Of a stretch of DNA of 64,000 nt, positions 1 through 9,086 are shown in pieces. The stretch is from NCBI RefSeq assembly GCF_003932955.1, contig NZ_QOVY01000001.1, forward strand, positions 248,001-312,000, read 5' to 3'. Position 1 is the stretch's first letter. Each line of letters opens with the position of its first letter. The notes under the pieces were generated by a model. It did not search any database. It was not told the origin of the DNA and saw only the letters and a program-made list of their open reading frames with translations. This DNA is from Chryseobacterium sp. SC28 (GTDB lineage: Bacteria > Bacteroidota > Bacteroidia > Flavobacteriales > Weeksellaceae). The translations under genes and the position numbers were made by a program.

Positions 1-1443
1 GAAAGCGGCAAAAGAATGTCTGTTCTGGAGCAGGATCACTTCGCTTACGACAATTTTACCGTTCTGGAAACCATCCTTAGAGGCAACAAAGCACTTTTCG
101 ATATCAAAGAAGAAATGGACGCCCTCTATGCCAAAGAAGACTTCTCCGACGAAGACGGCATCAAAGCCGGAGAACTCGGCGTGATCTACGAAGAAATGGG
201 CGGATGGAACGCAGAAGCAGACGCTCAAACCTTACTCTCGAATGTCGGCATCTCCGAGGATATGCATTATCAATTGATGGGCGAATTGGAGAATAAAGAC
301 AAAGTAAGAGTTCTTCTTGCCCAGGCTTTATTCGGAAATCCGGATGTGCTGATATTAGATGAGCCCACCAACGATTTGGATATCGCAACCATCGCTTGGT
401 TGGAAGATTTCTTGGCAGATTACGAGAATACAGTCATCGTCGTGTCGCACGACCGCCACTTTCTAGACACCGTTTGTACGCACATCTGTGATTTGGATTA
501 CGGCAAGCTCAACCTTTATACCGGCAACTATACTTTCTGGTATCAGGCTTCGCAGCTGGCAACCAGACAAAGAGCACAAGCCAACAAAAAAGCCGAAGAC
601 AAGAAAAAAGAATTGCAGGATTTCATCGCAAGATTCAGCTCCAACGTCGCCAAAGCAAAGCAAGCAACTGCGCGCAAAAAAATGATCGACAAGTTGAACA
701 TCGATGATATCAAACCATCTTCCAGAAGATATCCGGCGATTATTTTTGAAACAGAAAGAGAAGTGGGCGATCAAATATTGGATGTAAAAGGTCTTGAAAA
801 AACCAAAGACGGCGAATTACTGTTTTCCAACATCGATCTCAACCTCAAAAAAGGCGACAAAGTGGCAGTGCTATCCCGAAACTCTCTTGCCATCACAGAA
901 TTTTTTGAAATCCTGGCCGGCAATGCGCCTGCCGACAAAGGCACCTTTGCTTGGGGCGTCACCACAAACCAATCCTATATGCCTTTGGACAATACCGGTT
1001 TTTTTCAGGACGACATCAACTTGGTAGACTGGTTGCGTCAGTTTACAAAAAATGATGAGGAGCGCCACGAGGAATTTATGAGAGGTTTCTTGGGAAGAAT
1101 GCTTTTCTCCGGAGACGAAGCGCTGAAATCTTGCAAAGTCCTTTCCGGAGGAGAAAAGATGAGATGCATGTTCAGCCGAATGATGCTTCAGAAAGCGAAT
1201 GTTCTGCTGCTGGACGAGCCTACCAATCACTTAGATTTGGAAAGCATCACAACTTTGAACAACTCATTGAACAACTTCAAAGGCAATATCCTTCTGTCTT
1301 CTCACGACCACGAATTGCTTGGAACTGTTTGTAACAGAATCATAGAACTGACACCCAAAGGCATCATCGACAGAGATATGACCTACGACGAATATCTATC
1401 TGATAAAAAGATTAAAGAACTGCAGGAGCAAATGTATTCGTAG
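1..1443 (+). CDS. ABC-F family ATPase, YbiT/YkpA-like (5' end outside window)
   Basis: Soluble protein with two ATP-binding cassettes; ABC-F members act on the ribosome rather than in transport. The frame is open from base 1, so the first cassette's Walker A lies outside the window. Visible are the first Walker B (ILDEPTNDLD, about 352-384), VVSHDRHF, the charged linker typical of ABC-F, the second signature LSGGEK (about 1141-1158) and second Walker B LLLDEPTNHLD. Two elements are atypical: the first signature reads MGELENKDKVRVLL instead of LSGGEK, and the second Walker A position reads LSRNSLAITEFFEIL instead of GxNGxGKST. I recall similar erosion in YbiT/YkpA-type ABC-F proteins of this phylum, so it is probably family-wide and not a pseudogene. 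A terminator follows the stop. Confidence 0.9.
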   Translation, partial: ESGKRMSVLEQDHFAYDNFTVLETILRGNKALFDIKEEMDALYAKEDFSDEDGIKAGELGVIYEEMGGWNAEADAQTLLSNVGISEDMHYQLMGELENKDKVRVLLAQALFGNPDVLILDEPTNDLDIATIAWLEDFLADYENTVIVVSHDRHFLDTVCTHICDLDYGKLNLYTGNYTFWYQASQLATRQRAQANKKAEDKKKELQDFIARFSSNVAKAKQATARKKMIDKLNIDDIKPSSRRYPAIIFETEREVGDQILDVKGLEKTKDGELLFSNIDLNLKKGDKVAVLSRNSLAITEFFEILAGNAPADKGTFAWGVTTNQSYMPLDNTGFFQDDINLVDWLRQFTKNDEERHEEFMRGFLGRMLFSGDEALKSCKVLSGGEKMRCMFSRMMLQKANVLLLDEPTNHLDLESITTLNNSLNNFKGNILLSSHDHELLGTVCNRIIELTPKGIIDRDMTYDEYLSDKKIKELQEQMYS

Positions 1444-1466
1444 AATAATACCGGCTCTTTCCAAAC

Positions 1467-1503
1467 AGCCCTTTCAGAATTTTGAAATTTGAGAGGGCTT
1501 TTT
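1467..1503 (+). terminator. Rho-independent terminator after the ABC-F gene
   Basis: Inverted repeat AGCCCTTTC (1467-1475) and GAGAGGGCT (1491-1499), one mismatch, followed by a run of five T. It begins 23 bases after the ABC-F stop and separates it from the amylase gene. Confidence 0.8.
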
Positions 1504-1614
1504 CGATTCTCGAAATTCAATTCCTCTACAAGGTTTTTTCCTGCTCATATTTATCCCTTAAAATTAAAAATAAATCAAAAACTATTTTTAATTTTAGAAA
1601 AATATATCCACCTT

Positions 1615-2988
1615 ATGAATTTTGTCAAATATGTTCTATTATTTCTGATGATGCCGTTATTGGCATTCTCTCAGAACAAAGATCCGCGCTATCAGCCAAA
1701 GCCTTACGTAGAACTGAAACACCCCGAATGGAGCAAGAACGCCACCATCTACGAAGTCAACATCCGGCAATACAGCAAAGAAGGCACCTTCAAAGCTTTC
1801 GAAAACGATCTACCACGGATCAAGAAGCTGGGCATCGATATTATCTGGCTAATGCCCATCCATCCTATTGGCGAGCAAAACAGAAAAGGAAGTCTGGGCA
1901 GCTACTATTCGGTGAAGGATTTCAGAGCCGTGAATCCGGAATTTGGAACCTTGGCAGATTTTAAAAATCTGGTAGATAAAATCCATTCGATGGGAATGTA
2001 TGTGATCATCGACTGGGTGGGAAATCACTCCGCCTGGGACAATCCGCTCGCCAAACAGCATCCGGATTGGTACACGAAAACCCGGGAGGGCAACTTCCAA
2101 CCAACGCCGTGGTACGATTGGGACGATGTCATAGATTTCGATTATGACAATCCCGATCTGCGGCAATATATGACAGAATCTCTGAAATATTGGGTCAAGG
2201 AAACCAACATCGACGGTTATCGTGCCGATGCTGCCGGTTTTATCCCGACCGACTATTGGGATGATGCCCGCCAGCAATTGGATGCGCTGAAACCTGTTTT
2301 TATGCTTTGCGAATGGGAATCCCGCGATCTGATGAAGCACGCATTTGATATGAGCTACTCGTGGAGCTTATTTGACAAAATGAAAGATGCTACTACGGGA
2401 AATAAAGGAATTGCCGGTCTTGTAGAATATTTGGCGCACGACGTGAATACTTTTCCAAAAGACGCCTACCGAATGACCTTTGTGGACAATCACGATATGA
2501 ATTCCTGGAACGGAACGCCGCAGAAGAATTTCGGAAAAGGTCTGGAGACCGCTATGGTTTTTGCCTCGGTTGTCAACGGGATGCCGCTTGTTTATAATGG
2601 TCAGGAAGCCGGTTTGGATTATAGTCTTAAGTTTTTTGATAAAGACCCCATCGTCTGGAAAGAAAGCAAATACTACGGAATGTATCAGAAATTATTTGAT
2701 CTGAAACATAAAAATCAAGCCCTTTGGAACGGACATTGGGGCGGAGAGATGATTCGCGTGACCAACGATCATATTAGCGAGGTGATCTCTCTCTATCGTG
2801 AGATGAACAAAGACGCCGTGTTGGCCATCTATAATTTTTCCGATAAAAATCTTCCAACAAATTTGGACACCAAATATTATAAGGGTGAATATAAAGAACT
2901 GTTCACGGGGAAAATCTATCAAATTGATTCTCAAAACACCAGTTTGACCCTGAAACCATGGGACTATTTGGTTTTGGTAAAGAATTGA
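1615..2988 (+). CDS. Secreted GH13 family alpha-amylase/glycosidase
   Basis: Hydrolyses or rearranges alpha-1,4-linked glucans; exported, since residues 1-19 form a Sec signal (MNFVKYVLLFLMMPLLAFS) ending AFSQ. All four GH13 motifs are visible: DWVGNHS (region I, Asp about 132), GYRADAAGF with nucleophile Asp205, general acid Glu233 in LCEWES, and FVDNHD with Asp294. Length is 457 aa from this ATG. An upstream start at 1489 would add 42 residues that read through the preceding terminator hairpin and hide the signal peptide, so I reject it. No type IX C-terminal sorting domain is visible. The exact substrate cannot be told from sequence by eye. Confidence 0.92.
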   Translation: MNFVKYVLLFLMMPLLAFSQNKDPRYQPKPYVELKHPEWSKNATIYEVNIRQYSKEGTFKAFENDLPRIKKLGIDIIWLMPIHPIGEQNRKGSLGSYYSVKDFRAVNPEFGTLADFKNLVDKIHSMGMYVIIDWVGNHSAWDNPLAKQHPDWYTKTREGNFQPTPWYDWDDVIDFDYDNPDLRQYMTESLKYWVKETNIDGYRADAAGFIPTDYWDDARQQLDALKPVFMLCEWESRDLMKHAFDMSYSWSLFDKMKDATTGNKGIAGLVEYLAHDVNTFPKDAYRMTFVDNHDMNSWNGTPQKNFGKGLETAMVFASVVNGMPLVYNGQEAGLDYSLKFFDKDPIVWKESKYYGMYQKLFDLKHKNQALWNGHWGGEMIRVTNDHISEVISLYREMNKDAVLAIYNFSDKNLPTNLDTKYYKGEYKELFTGKIYQIDSQNTSLTLKPWDYLVLVKN

Positions 2989-3056
2989 CACCTTTCTCCC
3001 AAGCAAACCGCAGATTGAAAATAATCTGAAAAAATTTCTTTTATGATATGATATTC

Positions 3057-3086
3057 AAAAAACAGCTTCACTCAGACGAGGCTGTT
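3057..3086 (-). terminator. Terminator of the mre/mrd operon
   Basis: On the minus strand AAACAGCCTC ... GAAGCTGTTTTTT forms a stem ending in a T run; it overlaps the rodA stop codon (3072-3074). It lies between the convergent amylase and rodA genes. Confidence 0.7.
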
Positions 3087-4301
3087 TCTGTCTGCATAAT
3101 TGAGTTTGAAGAAAATAAAAGTCATGATCGAAAATGCCAAAAGCGAACTTCCACCATAACTGAAAAACGGCAGCGGAATCCCAACCGTCGGGAAAAGACC
3201 CAAAACCATTCCAAGATTAATGGCAAAATGGATCAGCAGAATCGAGGCAAAGCAATATCCAAAAACACGATTGAATGTAGATTTCTGCTTCTCGGCCAGA
3301 TAATAAATCCTGCCAATAAAAACCGAGTAACAAAGAATCAAAATGGTGCTACCCACAAAACCCCATTCTTCCCCAACCGTGCAGAATATATAATCCGTCT
3401 CCTGCTCTGGCACAAATTTGCCTTGCGTCACGGAACCTTGCTTGTAGCCTTTACCCGTCAATCCGCCGGAGCCAATTGCCGTTTTTGAGTACAGCAAATT
3501 ATAGCCGGAGGTGTCGCGGAAGGCCTTTTCGCCTTTGTACAAAACTTCAATTCGCTCGCGCTGATGCTTTGGCATTTTGGAAAGAACGTAATTGGAAGAA
3601 TAGGATAATCCACTCAGAAGCCCGACTGTAAAAACAATCCCGATGATGAGCATCAGATTTCCTTGAACCTTATAAAAATTAAAAAAAACATAGATCCCCG
3701 CAAGGATAAGAATGGCAATGGTGACATACAAAGGATTGACCGCAATAGCAACGAGAAAAACAAAGGCTAAAATAAAAATAATCCCAAATATCCAGCCTGA
3801 AAGTCCTTCTCGGTAAAGCGCGATCAGGAAAGCAAAAAACACCAACAATGAACCAATATCGGGAATCAGCAAAACCACAACGCCGGGAATTGCCACGATG
3901 CCCAAAGCTGTGTATAATTTCTTGTTATTTTTGATGTTGAAATCGGGATTCGAAACGTAGTTGGCAAGCATCAAAGCCGTTCCGATTTTGGCAAACTCAA
4001 CAGGTTGCATGGTAAATCCCCCGAATTTATACCAGTTCTTCTGACCCAAGATCTCGGTTCCGAACGGGAATAAACCGATCAATAGCAAAATGCCGCCCAC
4101 ATATATAACAGCCGACAAATTCTCGAAGAATTTGGTTCTCATCAAAAATATGAAAACACCCACCACGAGTGAGATGGCAAAAAACATCAACTGCTTGCCG
4201 CCCAATTTGGCGTCTACACTGTTGATATTAATAATAGCGAAGACGCAAAGCGCGAGGTAAAGCCCCATACCCAACTTATCGATTCCTTCTGCCCATTTCA
4301 T
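3072..4301 (-). CDS. rodA: RodA, peptidoglycan polymerase of the elongasome (SEDS family)
   Basis: Polytopic inner-membrane glycosyltransferase that polymerises lipid II during lateral wall growth together with PBP2. The 409-aa protein has about ten hydrophobic segments, the SEDS loop motif FVPEQETDYIFCTVGEEWGF containing the conserved Asp, and the C-terminal PLPFFSYGGSS motif. Its ATG overlaps the mrdA stop by four bases (ATGA), pointing to translational coupling with PBP2. It is the last gene of mreB-mreC-mreD-mrdA-rodA, the classical order. Confidence 0.96.
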   Translation of the reverse strand: MKWAEGIDKLGMGLYLALCVFAIININSVDAKLGGKQLMFFAISLVVGVFIFLMRTKFFENLSAVIYVGGILLLIGLFPFGTEILGQKNWYKFGGFTMQPVEFAKIGTALMLANYVSNPDFNIKNNKKLYTALGIVAIPGVVVLLIPDIGSLLVFFAFLIALYREGLSGWIFGIIFILAFVFLVAIAVNPLYVTIAILILAGIYVFFNFYKVQGNLMLIIGIVFTVGLLSGLSYSSNYVLSKMPKHQRERIEVLYKGEKAFRDTSGYNLLYSKTAIGSGGLTGKGYKQGSVTQGKFVPEQETDYIFCTVGEEWGFVGSTILILCYSVFIGRIYYLAEKQKSTFNRVFGYCFASILLIHFAINLGMVLGLFPTVGIPLPFFSYGGSSLLAFSIMTFIFFKLNYADRNSLV

Positions 4302-6325
4302 TTTGCATTATTTTTTAGAGGTTTTACTTTGGCACTGTCTTTCTTCAATTTTCTATTTTCGATGGCCTGCACGCTATCTTTGATTCGTTTCAGTTTTGCG
4401 GTATCTTTTGGAGGCTCTTTGTACCAGCCTTTTCGTTTCATTTCTGCGATGTATTGGCGGCGATATTCGGGCATGAAGCTGGCATTGATCATTTTTTTAT
4501 AGAGATTTTCTCTTTTCACTTCTCCGGTGATGTACTTCTCTGCGACGACGGTACAAGCCGGTCCGGCCCAAGTAGCGCCAAAACCGGCATGCTCCATTAC
4601 GGCCACGACTACTATTTTTGGCTTGTCCTTAGGAGCAATCAAAACAAAAATAGAATTATCTTTTCCTTGAGGCACCTGCGCCGTTCCTGTTTTTGCCAAT
4701 TGGGTAAAATCTTTGGATCTCAGGCTTCTCCCTGTTCCCCGCAGCATTACGGCTTCCATGCCTTCGAGCACCACGTTGTAATAATGCGGATTTTGCACCA
4801 GCGTGAAATGTTTTTTCTTGAATCTGGGATCCGGATTGGGCTTGCCGTCGATGCTCTTCACAATATGTGGTGTGTAATACCAGCCTTTATTCGCAATAGC
4901 CGCCACGAAGTTTGCCATCTGCAAAGGTGTGAGAAGCACATCGCCCTGCCCCATCCCGTTGTACAACGCACCGGTCGGCATCTCGTCCCAGTTTTTATAA
5001 TCTGTCCGTTTGGAGCCGCTTGCTTCGTAAATAGCTTTCATTCTTTTTTCGTAGAACTCTCCGGATGGGATTCTGCCTTTGGCGCCTACCGCCAAATCAT
5101 TATTGAGATATTCTCCCACACCAAAACTGTTGATGATTTTTTTCCACTCATCGACGCCTCTCGACGGATTTCCCGGATATTTTTTGATAATGGCCAAGTA
5201 GGCGTACGTAAAATAGCAATTGCTGGAAACCTGTATCGATGGGATGAGCGGGTCTGCGCCGCCGTGACCTCTGATCCTTTTTCCGCGGTAATAAAATCCC
5301 CTTCCGCACGGGAATATCGTCTTGTCTGTGATGACACCCATTTCCAAAGCGCTGAGCGCCGTCAGCAACTTAAAGGTAGAGCCCGGCGGATAAGCCGCTT
5401 GGATAGATCTGTCGAAGGTGGGTTTGTTTTCATAGATGGTATCGTTGGCAAGTTTGTAAAGATTTTGGGATTTATTGGGTCCGGTAAAAAGATGGGGATC
5501 GATGTCCGGGCCCGTTGCCAATGTCAGAATTTCACCGTTGTTGGGATCCAGCGCTACGATTGCCCCGTGCTTGTTCACCAGCATTTCCTCTGCCATTCTT
5601 TGAAGATCGTAATCGATGGTCAAAGTCAGGTCTTTACCGGTAACCACTTCCTTATCCAGCGCTCCGTTTTTATACGATCCGATGCTCCTTTGGCGGATAT
5701 CTTTTTGGATGTACTTCATCCCCTTTTCGCCTCGAAGTTCCTTTTCATAGGATTTTTCGACACCGCTTTTGCCGATAAAGTCGCCCGGCAGATAGTAAGT
5801 AGAGTCTTTCTTGATATCATTATCATTGACCTGATTGGTATATCCCAAAAGATTTCCAGAGGTGCTGACTTCATATTGCCTCTGCGGTCGCGGAACAATG
5901 CTGAAAGCCGGATATTTGAAGATCAGCTCCTGAACTCGCGCCATTTCCTCGCGGGTTAGATTTTTCCTAAAAGTCATCGGCGTCAGCTTCGAATAATATT
6001 TCTCTTTTTCGATATCCTTAATTGTAGCAATGAAATCGGACTTCGTTATTCCTAATAATCTGCAAAATCCGATGGTGTCGAAGTCGGGTCTTAATAGTGC
6101 GGCCGTGTAGGAGATTTCGAACGAAGGCTGATTGCCAACCAATATTTTTCCGTTTCGGTCGAAGATGATGCCACGCGGCGGAATGATATATTCTATTTTT
6201 ATGGAAGTATTCGCAGCGTTCAAAGCATATCGATCCGTAAATAGTTGTAAATAAGATAGCCTCGCAATGAAAATCACTGCAATGACGGAAAGGGCGAGAA
6301 TGATCTTGATATATTGTGACTTCAT
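4298..6325 (-). CDS. mrdA: Penicillin-binding protein 2 (transpeptidase)
   Basis: Class B PBP that cross-links peptidoglycan in the elongasome; partner of RodA. A single N-terminal membrane anchor (residues 5-24) is followed by the dimerisation domain with PPRGIIFDRNG, then the transpeptidase domain with all three penicillin-binding motifs: STFK with nucleophile Ser316, SSN near residue 370, and KTGT near residue 545. Length is 675 aa, with a basic Lys-rich C-terminal tail after the catalytic domain (about residues 625-675) that E. coli PBP2 does not have in this form. Overlaps rodA by four bases and follows mreD by 77 bases. Confidence 0.97.
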   Translation of the reverse strand: MKSQYIKIILALSVIAVIFIARLSYLQLFTDRYALNAANTSIKIEYIIPPRGIIFDRNGKILVGNQPSFEISYTAALLRPDFDTIGFCRLLGITKSDFIATIKDIEKEKYYSKLTPMTFRKNLTREEMARVQELIFKYPAFSIVPRPQRQYEVSTSGNLLGYTNQVNDNDIKKDSTYYLPGDFIGKSGVEKSYEKELRGEKGMKYIQKDIRQRSIGSYKNGALDKEVVTGKDLTLTIDYDLQRMAEEMLVNKHGAIVALDPNNGEILTLATGPDIDPHLFTGPNKSQNLYKLANDTIYENKPTFDRSIQAAYPPGSTFKLLTALSALEMGVITDKTIFPCGRGFYYRGKRIRGHGGADPLIPSIQVSSNCYFTYAYLAIIKKYPGNPSRGVDEWKKIINSFGVGEYLNNDLAVGAKGRIPSGEFYEKRMKAIYEASGSKRTDYKNWDEMPTGALYNGMGQGDVLLTPLQMANFVAAIANKGWYYTPHIVKSIDGKPNPDPRFKKKHFTLVQNPHYYNVVLEGMEAVMLRGTGRSLRSKDFTQLAKTGTAQVPQGKDNSIFVLIAPKDKPKIVVVAVMEHAGFGATWAGPACTVVAEKYITGEVKRENLYKKMINASFMPEYRRQYIAEMKRKGWYKEPPKDTAKLKRIKDSVQAIENRKLKKDSAKVKPLKNNAK

Positions 6326-6402
6326 AAGCGCTTCCTTATTTTAAAAGGACATCTGCAATCGCGGGTTCAAAAAATCTTGGAGTTTTTATCGATTTTCTGG
6401 CA

Positions 6403-6909
6403 TCAAACTTTTTGCTTGATTTTAAAAGCCAATGCGTAAGCCAATATAAATACAAACGAAATTATACTGGTCATTGTTACATTCAACAAAATTTCAAAAA
6501 ATCTTTCGAATTTGAAAAATTCTATGTACTGTACCAAAAGTTGATGAATGAAGATGCTGCTGAATATAAAAAACAAGAATTGCGACCATTGGATACTTTG
6601 GAACGAGAAAAAATCGGTGGTTGTGTCGGTAGAGGTGCGGAATATTAGCGTTCTGAAGTAGGCAATTGCCGTGGTTGCAAAAGCATTAATCCCCCAAGTA
6701 TATAAAAAAGCGTCGATGGATAATCCCAATAAAAAACTTAATGTCAGAAATTGATATCTATTTCTGAAAAACGGGTAGAACATTACAAAGACCGGATAAA
6801 CCACGGGGATATACTTGCCAAAAAGCGCAATTCTGTTGAGAATAAAAATCTGAAAAGCCGTCAGCAAAGCAATCAAAGCCAGATCTGAGACAAGGTTTCT
6901 ACTGATCAT
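6403..6909 (-). CDS. mreD: MreD, rod shape-determining membrane protein
   Basis: Small polytopic inner-membrane protein (168 aa, about five hydrophobic segments) that links MreC to the elongasome. Sequence of MreD is weakly conserved, so the call rests on topology, size and position: it starts inside the last codons of mreC (11-base overlap) and precedes mrdA. Confidence 0.9.
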   Translation of the reverse strand: MISRNLVSDLALIALLTAFQIFILNRIALFGKYIPVVYPVFVMFYPFFRNRYQFLTLSFLLGLSIDAFLYTWGINAFATTAIAYFRTLIFRTSTDTTTDFFSFQSIQWSQFLFFIFSSIFIHQLLVQYIEFFKFERFFEILLNVTMTSIISFVFILAYALAFKIKQKV

Positions 6910-7753
6910 CTTTTTTAATTTGAACTTTTAAGGAATCCTCTATTTTCTGAACCTCCGATTTTTTTATGTTTCGCACTACATAGATTTTACTCAGCCTCCC
7001 CATTTTTTCGCTTAGTTCTACGGCGATTTTCCAAAAACCGGTTTTGCTGTCCACTTCGTAGCCCGCCACTCTTCCGATCATAATCCCTGCAGGGAAAATA
7101 GAAGATTTACCATCGGTGACCACCGTGTCGCCCACCTTCAGCGGAACGTATTTGGGAATGTCGGAGAGCGTCATTGTTCTGGTGTCGTCGCCTTGCCAAG
7201 TTAATGTACCGAAGTAACCGGACTTTTTGAGCGCGGCACTGATTTTAATTTTATTGACACTCAGAATCGACTTCACCAGAGCGTAATTATCCGTTGTATT
7301 GATCACGATGCCGGCAATCCCTCGCGGGGCGATGACGCCCATATTGGCATTTACGCCGTGCAGGCGGCCGCGGTTGATCGTGAAATAGTTATCTCTTCGG
7401 TTGATACTGTTGAAGACCACTTCGCCGTCCACAAAAGTATAAATCTGTCCGCCGCCAATGGTGTCATAGACTCTTCTGAAATTTGGTTTTGCCGATACAT
7501 CTTTTCCATAAAGCTCCAGCATCAAAGCTCTGTTTTGCGCCACGAGATCTTCATTGATTTGCTTCAGTTTCAGGTAGGAAGTCCCTTCATCAATGTAGCC
7601 AGATACCCAAGAGTTCAGCGCTGCCGTCTTTGCAGCGATGAAACTTTGCTGCATCGAGTTTTTGCTGAAAATAAGCACAATTGCAACCAATTGCAAGAAT
7701 GCAAAGTACACAAACAAAGCATTCTTAGAAAAAAATCTCAGCAACGCACCCAT
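6899..7753 (-). CDS. mreC: MreC, rod shape-determining periplasmic protein
   Basis: Bitopic protein (284 aa) with an N-terminal membrane helix (about residues 10-28), a short coiled coil (LKLKQINEDLVAQNRALMLE) and the periplasmic beta domain with the GIAGIVINTTDNYALVKSILS segment typical of the family. It scaffolds MreD, PBP2 and RodA. Starts 23 bases after mreB and overlaps mreD. Confidence 0.96.
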   Translation of the reverse strand: MGALLRFFSKNALFVYFAFLQLVAIVLIFSKNSMQQSFIAAKTAALNSWVSGYIDEGTSYLKLKQINEDLVAQNRALMLELYGKDVSAKPNFRRVYDTIGGGQIYTFVDGEVVFNSINRRDNYFTINRGRLHGVNANMGVIAPRGIAGIVINTTDNYALVKSILSVNKIKISAALKKSGYFGTLTWQGDDTRTMTLSDIPKYVPLKVGDTVVTDGKSSIFPAGIMIGRVAGYEVDSKTGFWKIAVELSEKMGRLSKIYVVRNIKKSEVQKIEDSLKVQIKKDDQ

Positions 7754-7776
7754 CTAAAACTTGAGAAAAATCTTAA

Positions 7777-8802
7777 TTATTTGATCAGAAAATTGAATTT
7801 GTCCATATTTTTAAGAGCAATTCCGGTACCCCTTACCACGGCTCTCAAAGGATCCTCTGCAACGAAAACCGGCAAACCCGTTTTTCTGTGAATTCTATCG
7901 GCGAGGCCTCTTAGCAATGCGCCTCCGCCTGCAAGATAGATGCCTGTTTTGTAAATATCGGCGGCCAACTCCGGAGGAGTGAGGGAAAGCGTTTCCATCA
8001 CCGCATCTTCTATTCTGATGATCGATTTGTCGAGCGCTTTTGCAATTTCTTTATAGTTGACCATGATTTCTTTCGGTTTTCCAGTAATCAGATCCCGTCC
8101 TTGCACCGGAATATCGTCGATAGGAACGTCTAATTCTTCCACTGCAGACCCCACTTCTATTTTGATTCTTTCGGCCGTTCTTTCTCCTATGTACAGGTTA
8201 TGATGCGTCCTCAGGTAGTAAGCAATATCATTGGTAAAAACATCCCCTGCTATTTTTACAGATTTGTCGCAGACGATTCCGCCGAGAGCAACCACCGCAA
8301 TTTCTGTGGTACCGCCACCAATATCGATAATCATATTTCCTTCCGGCTTCTGAACATCGATGCCCACACCTATTGCCGCAGCCATAGGCTCATAGATCAA
8401 CCTCACTTCTTTGGCATTTACTTTCTGTGCCGAGTCTCGAACTGCTCTTTTCTCCACCTCGGTAATTCCGGAAGGGATGCAGATCACGATTCTGAGCGCG
8501 GGCTGAAAAAGTTTGCCCTTGATGCCGGGTATCTGTTTGATAAATTCCTTGATCATATGTTCCGAAGCCTGGAAATCTGCAATGACGCCATCTTTCAGCG
8601 GTCGGATGGTCTTGATGTCCTCGTGCGTCTTGCCTTGCATATGTTTCGCTTGTTCTCCCACAGCAATCGGCTTGCCTGTTGAGCGTTCTATCGCCACAAT
8701 AGAAGGCTGATCCACCACTATTTTGTTGTTGTGTATGATCAGTGTATTCGCCGTTCCCAAGTCAATCGCAATCTCTTGCGTAAACATATCCATTATACCC
8801 AT
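7777..8802 (-). CDS. mreB: MreB, bacterial actin
   Basis: Cytoplasmic actin homologue that positions wall synthesis under the inner membrane. The 341-aa protein shows the actin-fold nucleotide motifs: IDLGTANTLI (phosphate 1), DIGGGTTEIAVV (phosphate 2) and YLAGGGALLRGL (adenosine motif), plus the conserved EPMAAAIG segment. The N terminus MGIMDMFTQEI fits the amphipathic membrane-binding helix region. First gene of the shape operon, with a promoter box just upstream. Confidence 0.98.
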   Translation of the reverse strand: MGIMDMFTQEIAIDLGTANTLIIHNNKIVVDQPSIVAIERSTGKPIAVGEQAKHMQGKTHEDIKTIRPLKDGVIADFQASEHMIKEFIKQIPGIKGKLFQPALRIVICIPSGITEVEKRAVRDSAQKVNAKEVRLIYEPMAAAIGVGIDVQKPEGNMIIDIGGGTTEIAVVALGGIVCDKSVKIAGDVFTNDIAYYLRTHHNLYIGERTAERIKIEVGSAVEELDVPIDDIPVQGRDLITGKPKEIMVNYKEIAKALDKSIIRIEDAVMETLSLTPPELAADIYKTGIYLAGGGALLRGLADRIHRKTGLPVFVAEDPLRAVVRGTGIALKNMDKFNFLIK

Positions 8803-8826
8803 TTTGTTCAGTAATTATTAAGTTTA

Positions 8827-8834
8827 CAAAGATA
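8827..8834 (-). promoter_or_regulatory. Putative -7 promoter box of mreB
   Basis: The minus strand reads TATCTTTG, an exact match to the Bacteroidota -7 form TAnnTTTG, about 25 bases before the mreB ATG. No good TTG -33 element is at the usual spacing. Confidence 0.5.
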
Positions 8835-9068
8835 TAAATTTACACGCATTCTCTATCTTCTATTCAAAATAATTTGGTTAAATTTTCCTTAAATATTTCC
8901 GCCGATTATTTAGCCGGATTATGCTGACTATCAACTTGAAACCCAAATAATTCTAAGTTTTCATCAAATCTTCGAAAGCATTAAACTCATCGCAGCATCC
9001 GTAGCCTATTTATAGATTTTATCAATTTTAAATGTGCGGTTCGGAAAGCTTCTTTATATTAAATATTG

Positions 9069-9076
9069 TAAATTTG
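9069..9076 (+). promoter_or_regulatory. Putative -7 promoter box of the hem cluster
   Basis: TAAATTTG, an exact TAnnTTTG match, ends ten bases before the hemA ATG. The start of transcription would then fall about 4-7 bases before the start codon, giving a nearly leaderless message. Confidence 0.55.
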
Positions 9077-9086
9077 CAGACTGAAA

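Noticed and set aside
1489-1614. 42-residue N-terminal extension of the amylase
   Set aside because: It begins inside a terminator hairpin and would place the signal peptide internally.
4454-5959. 501-residue antisense frame in mrdA
   Set aside because: It mirrors the codons of PBP2, which has all catalytic motifs; the antisense product has no recognisable features.
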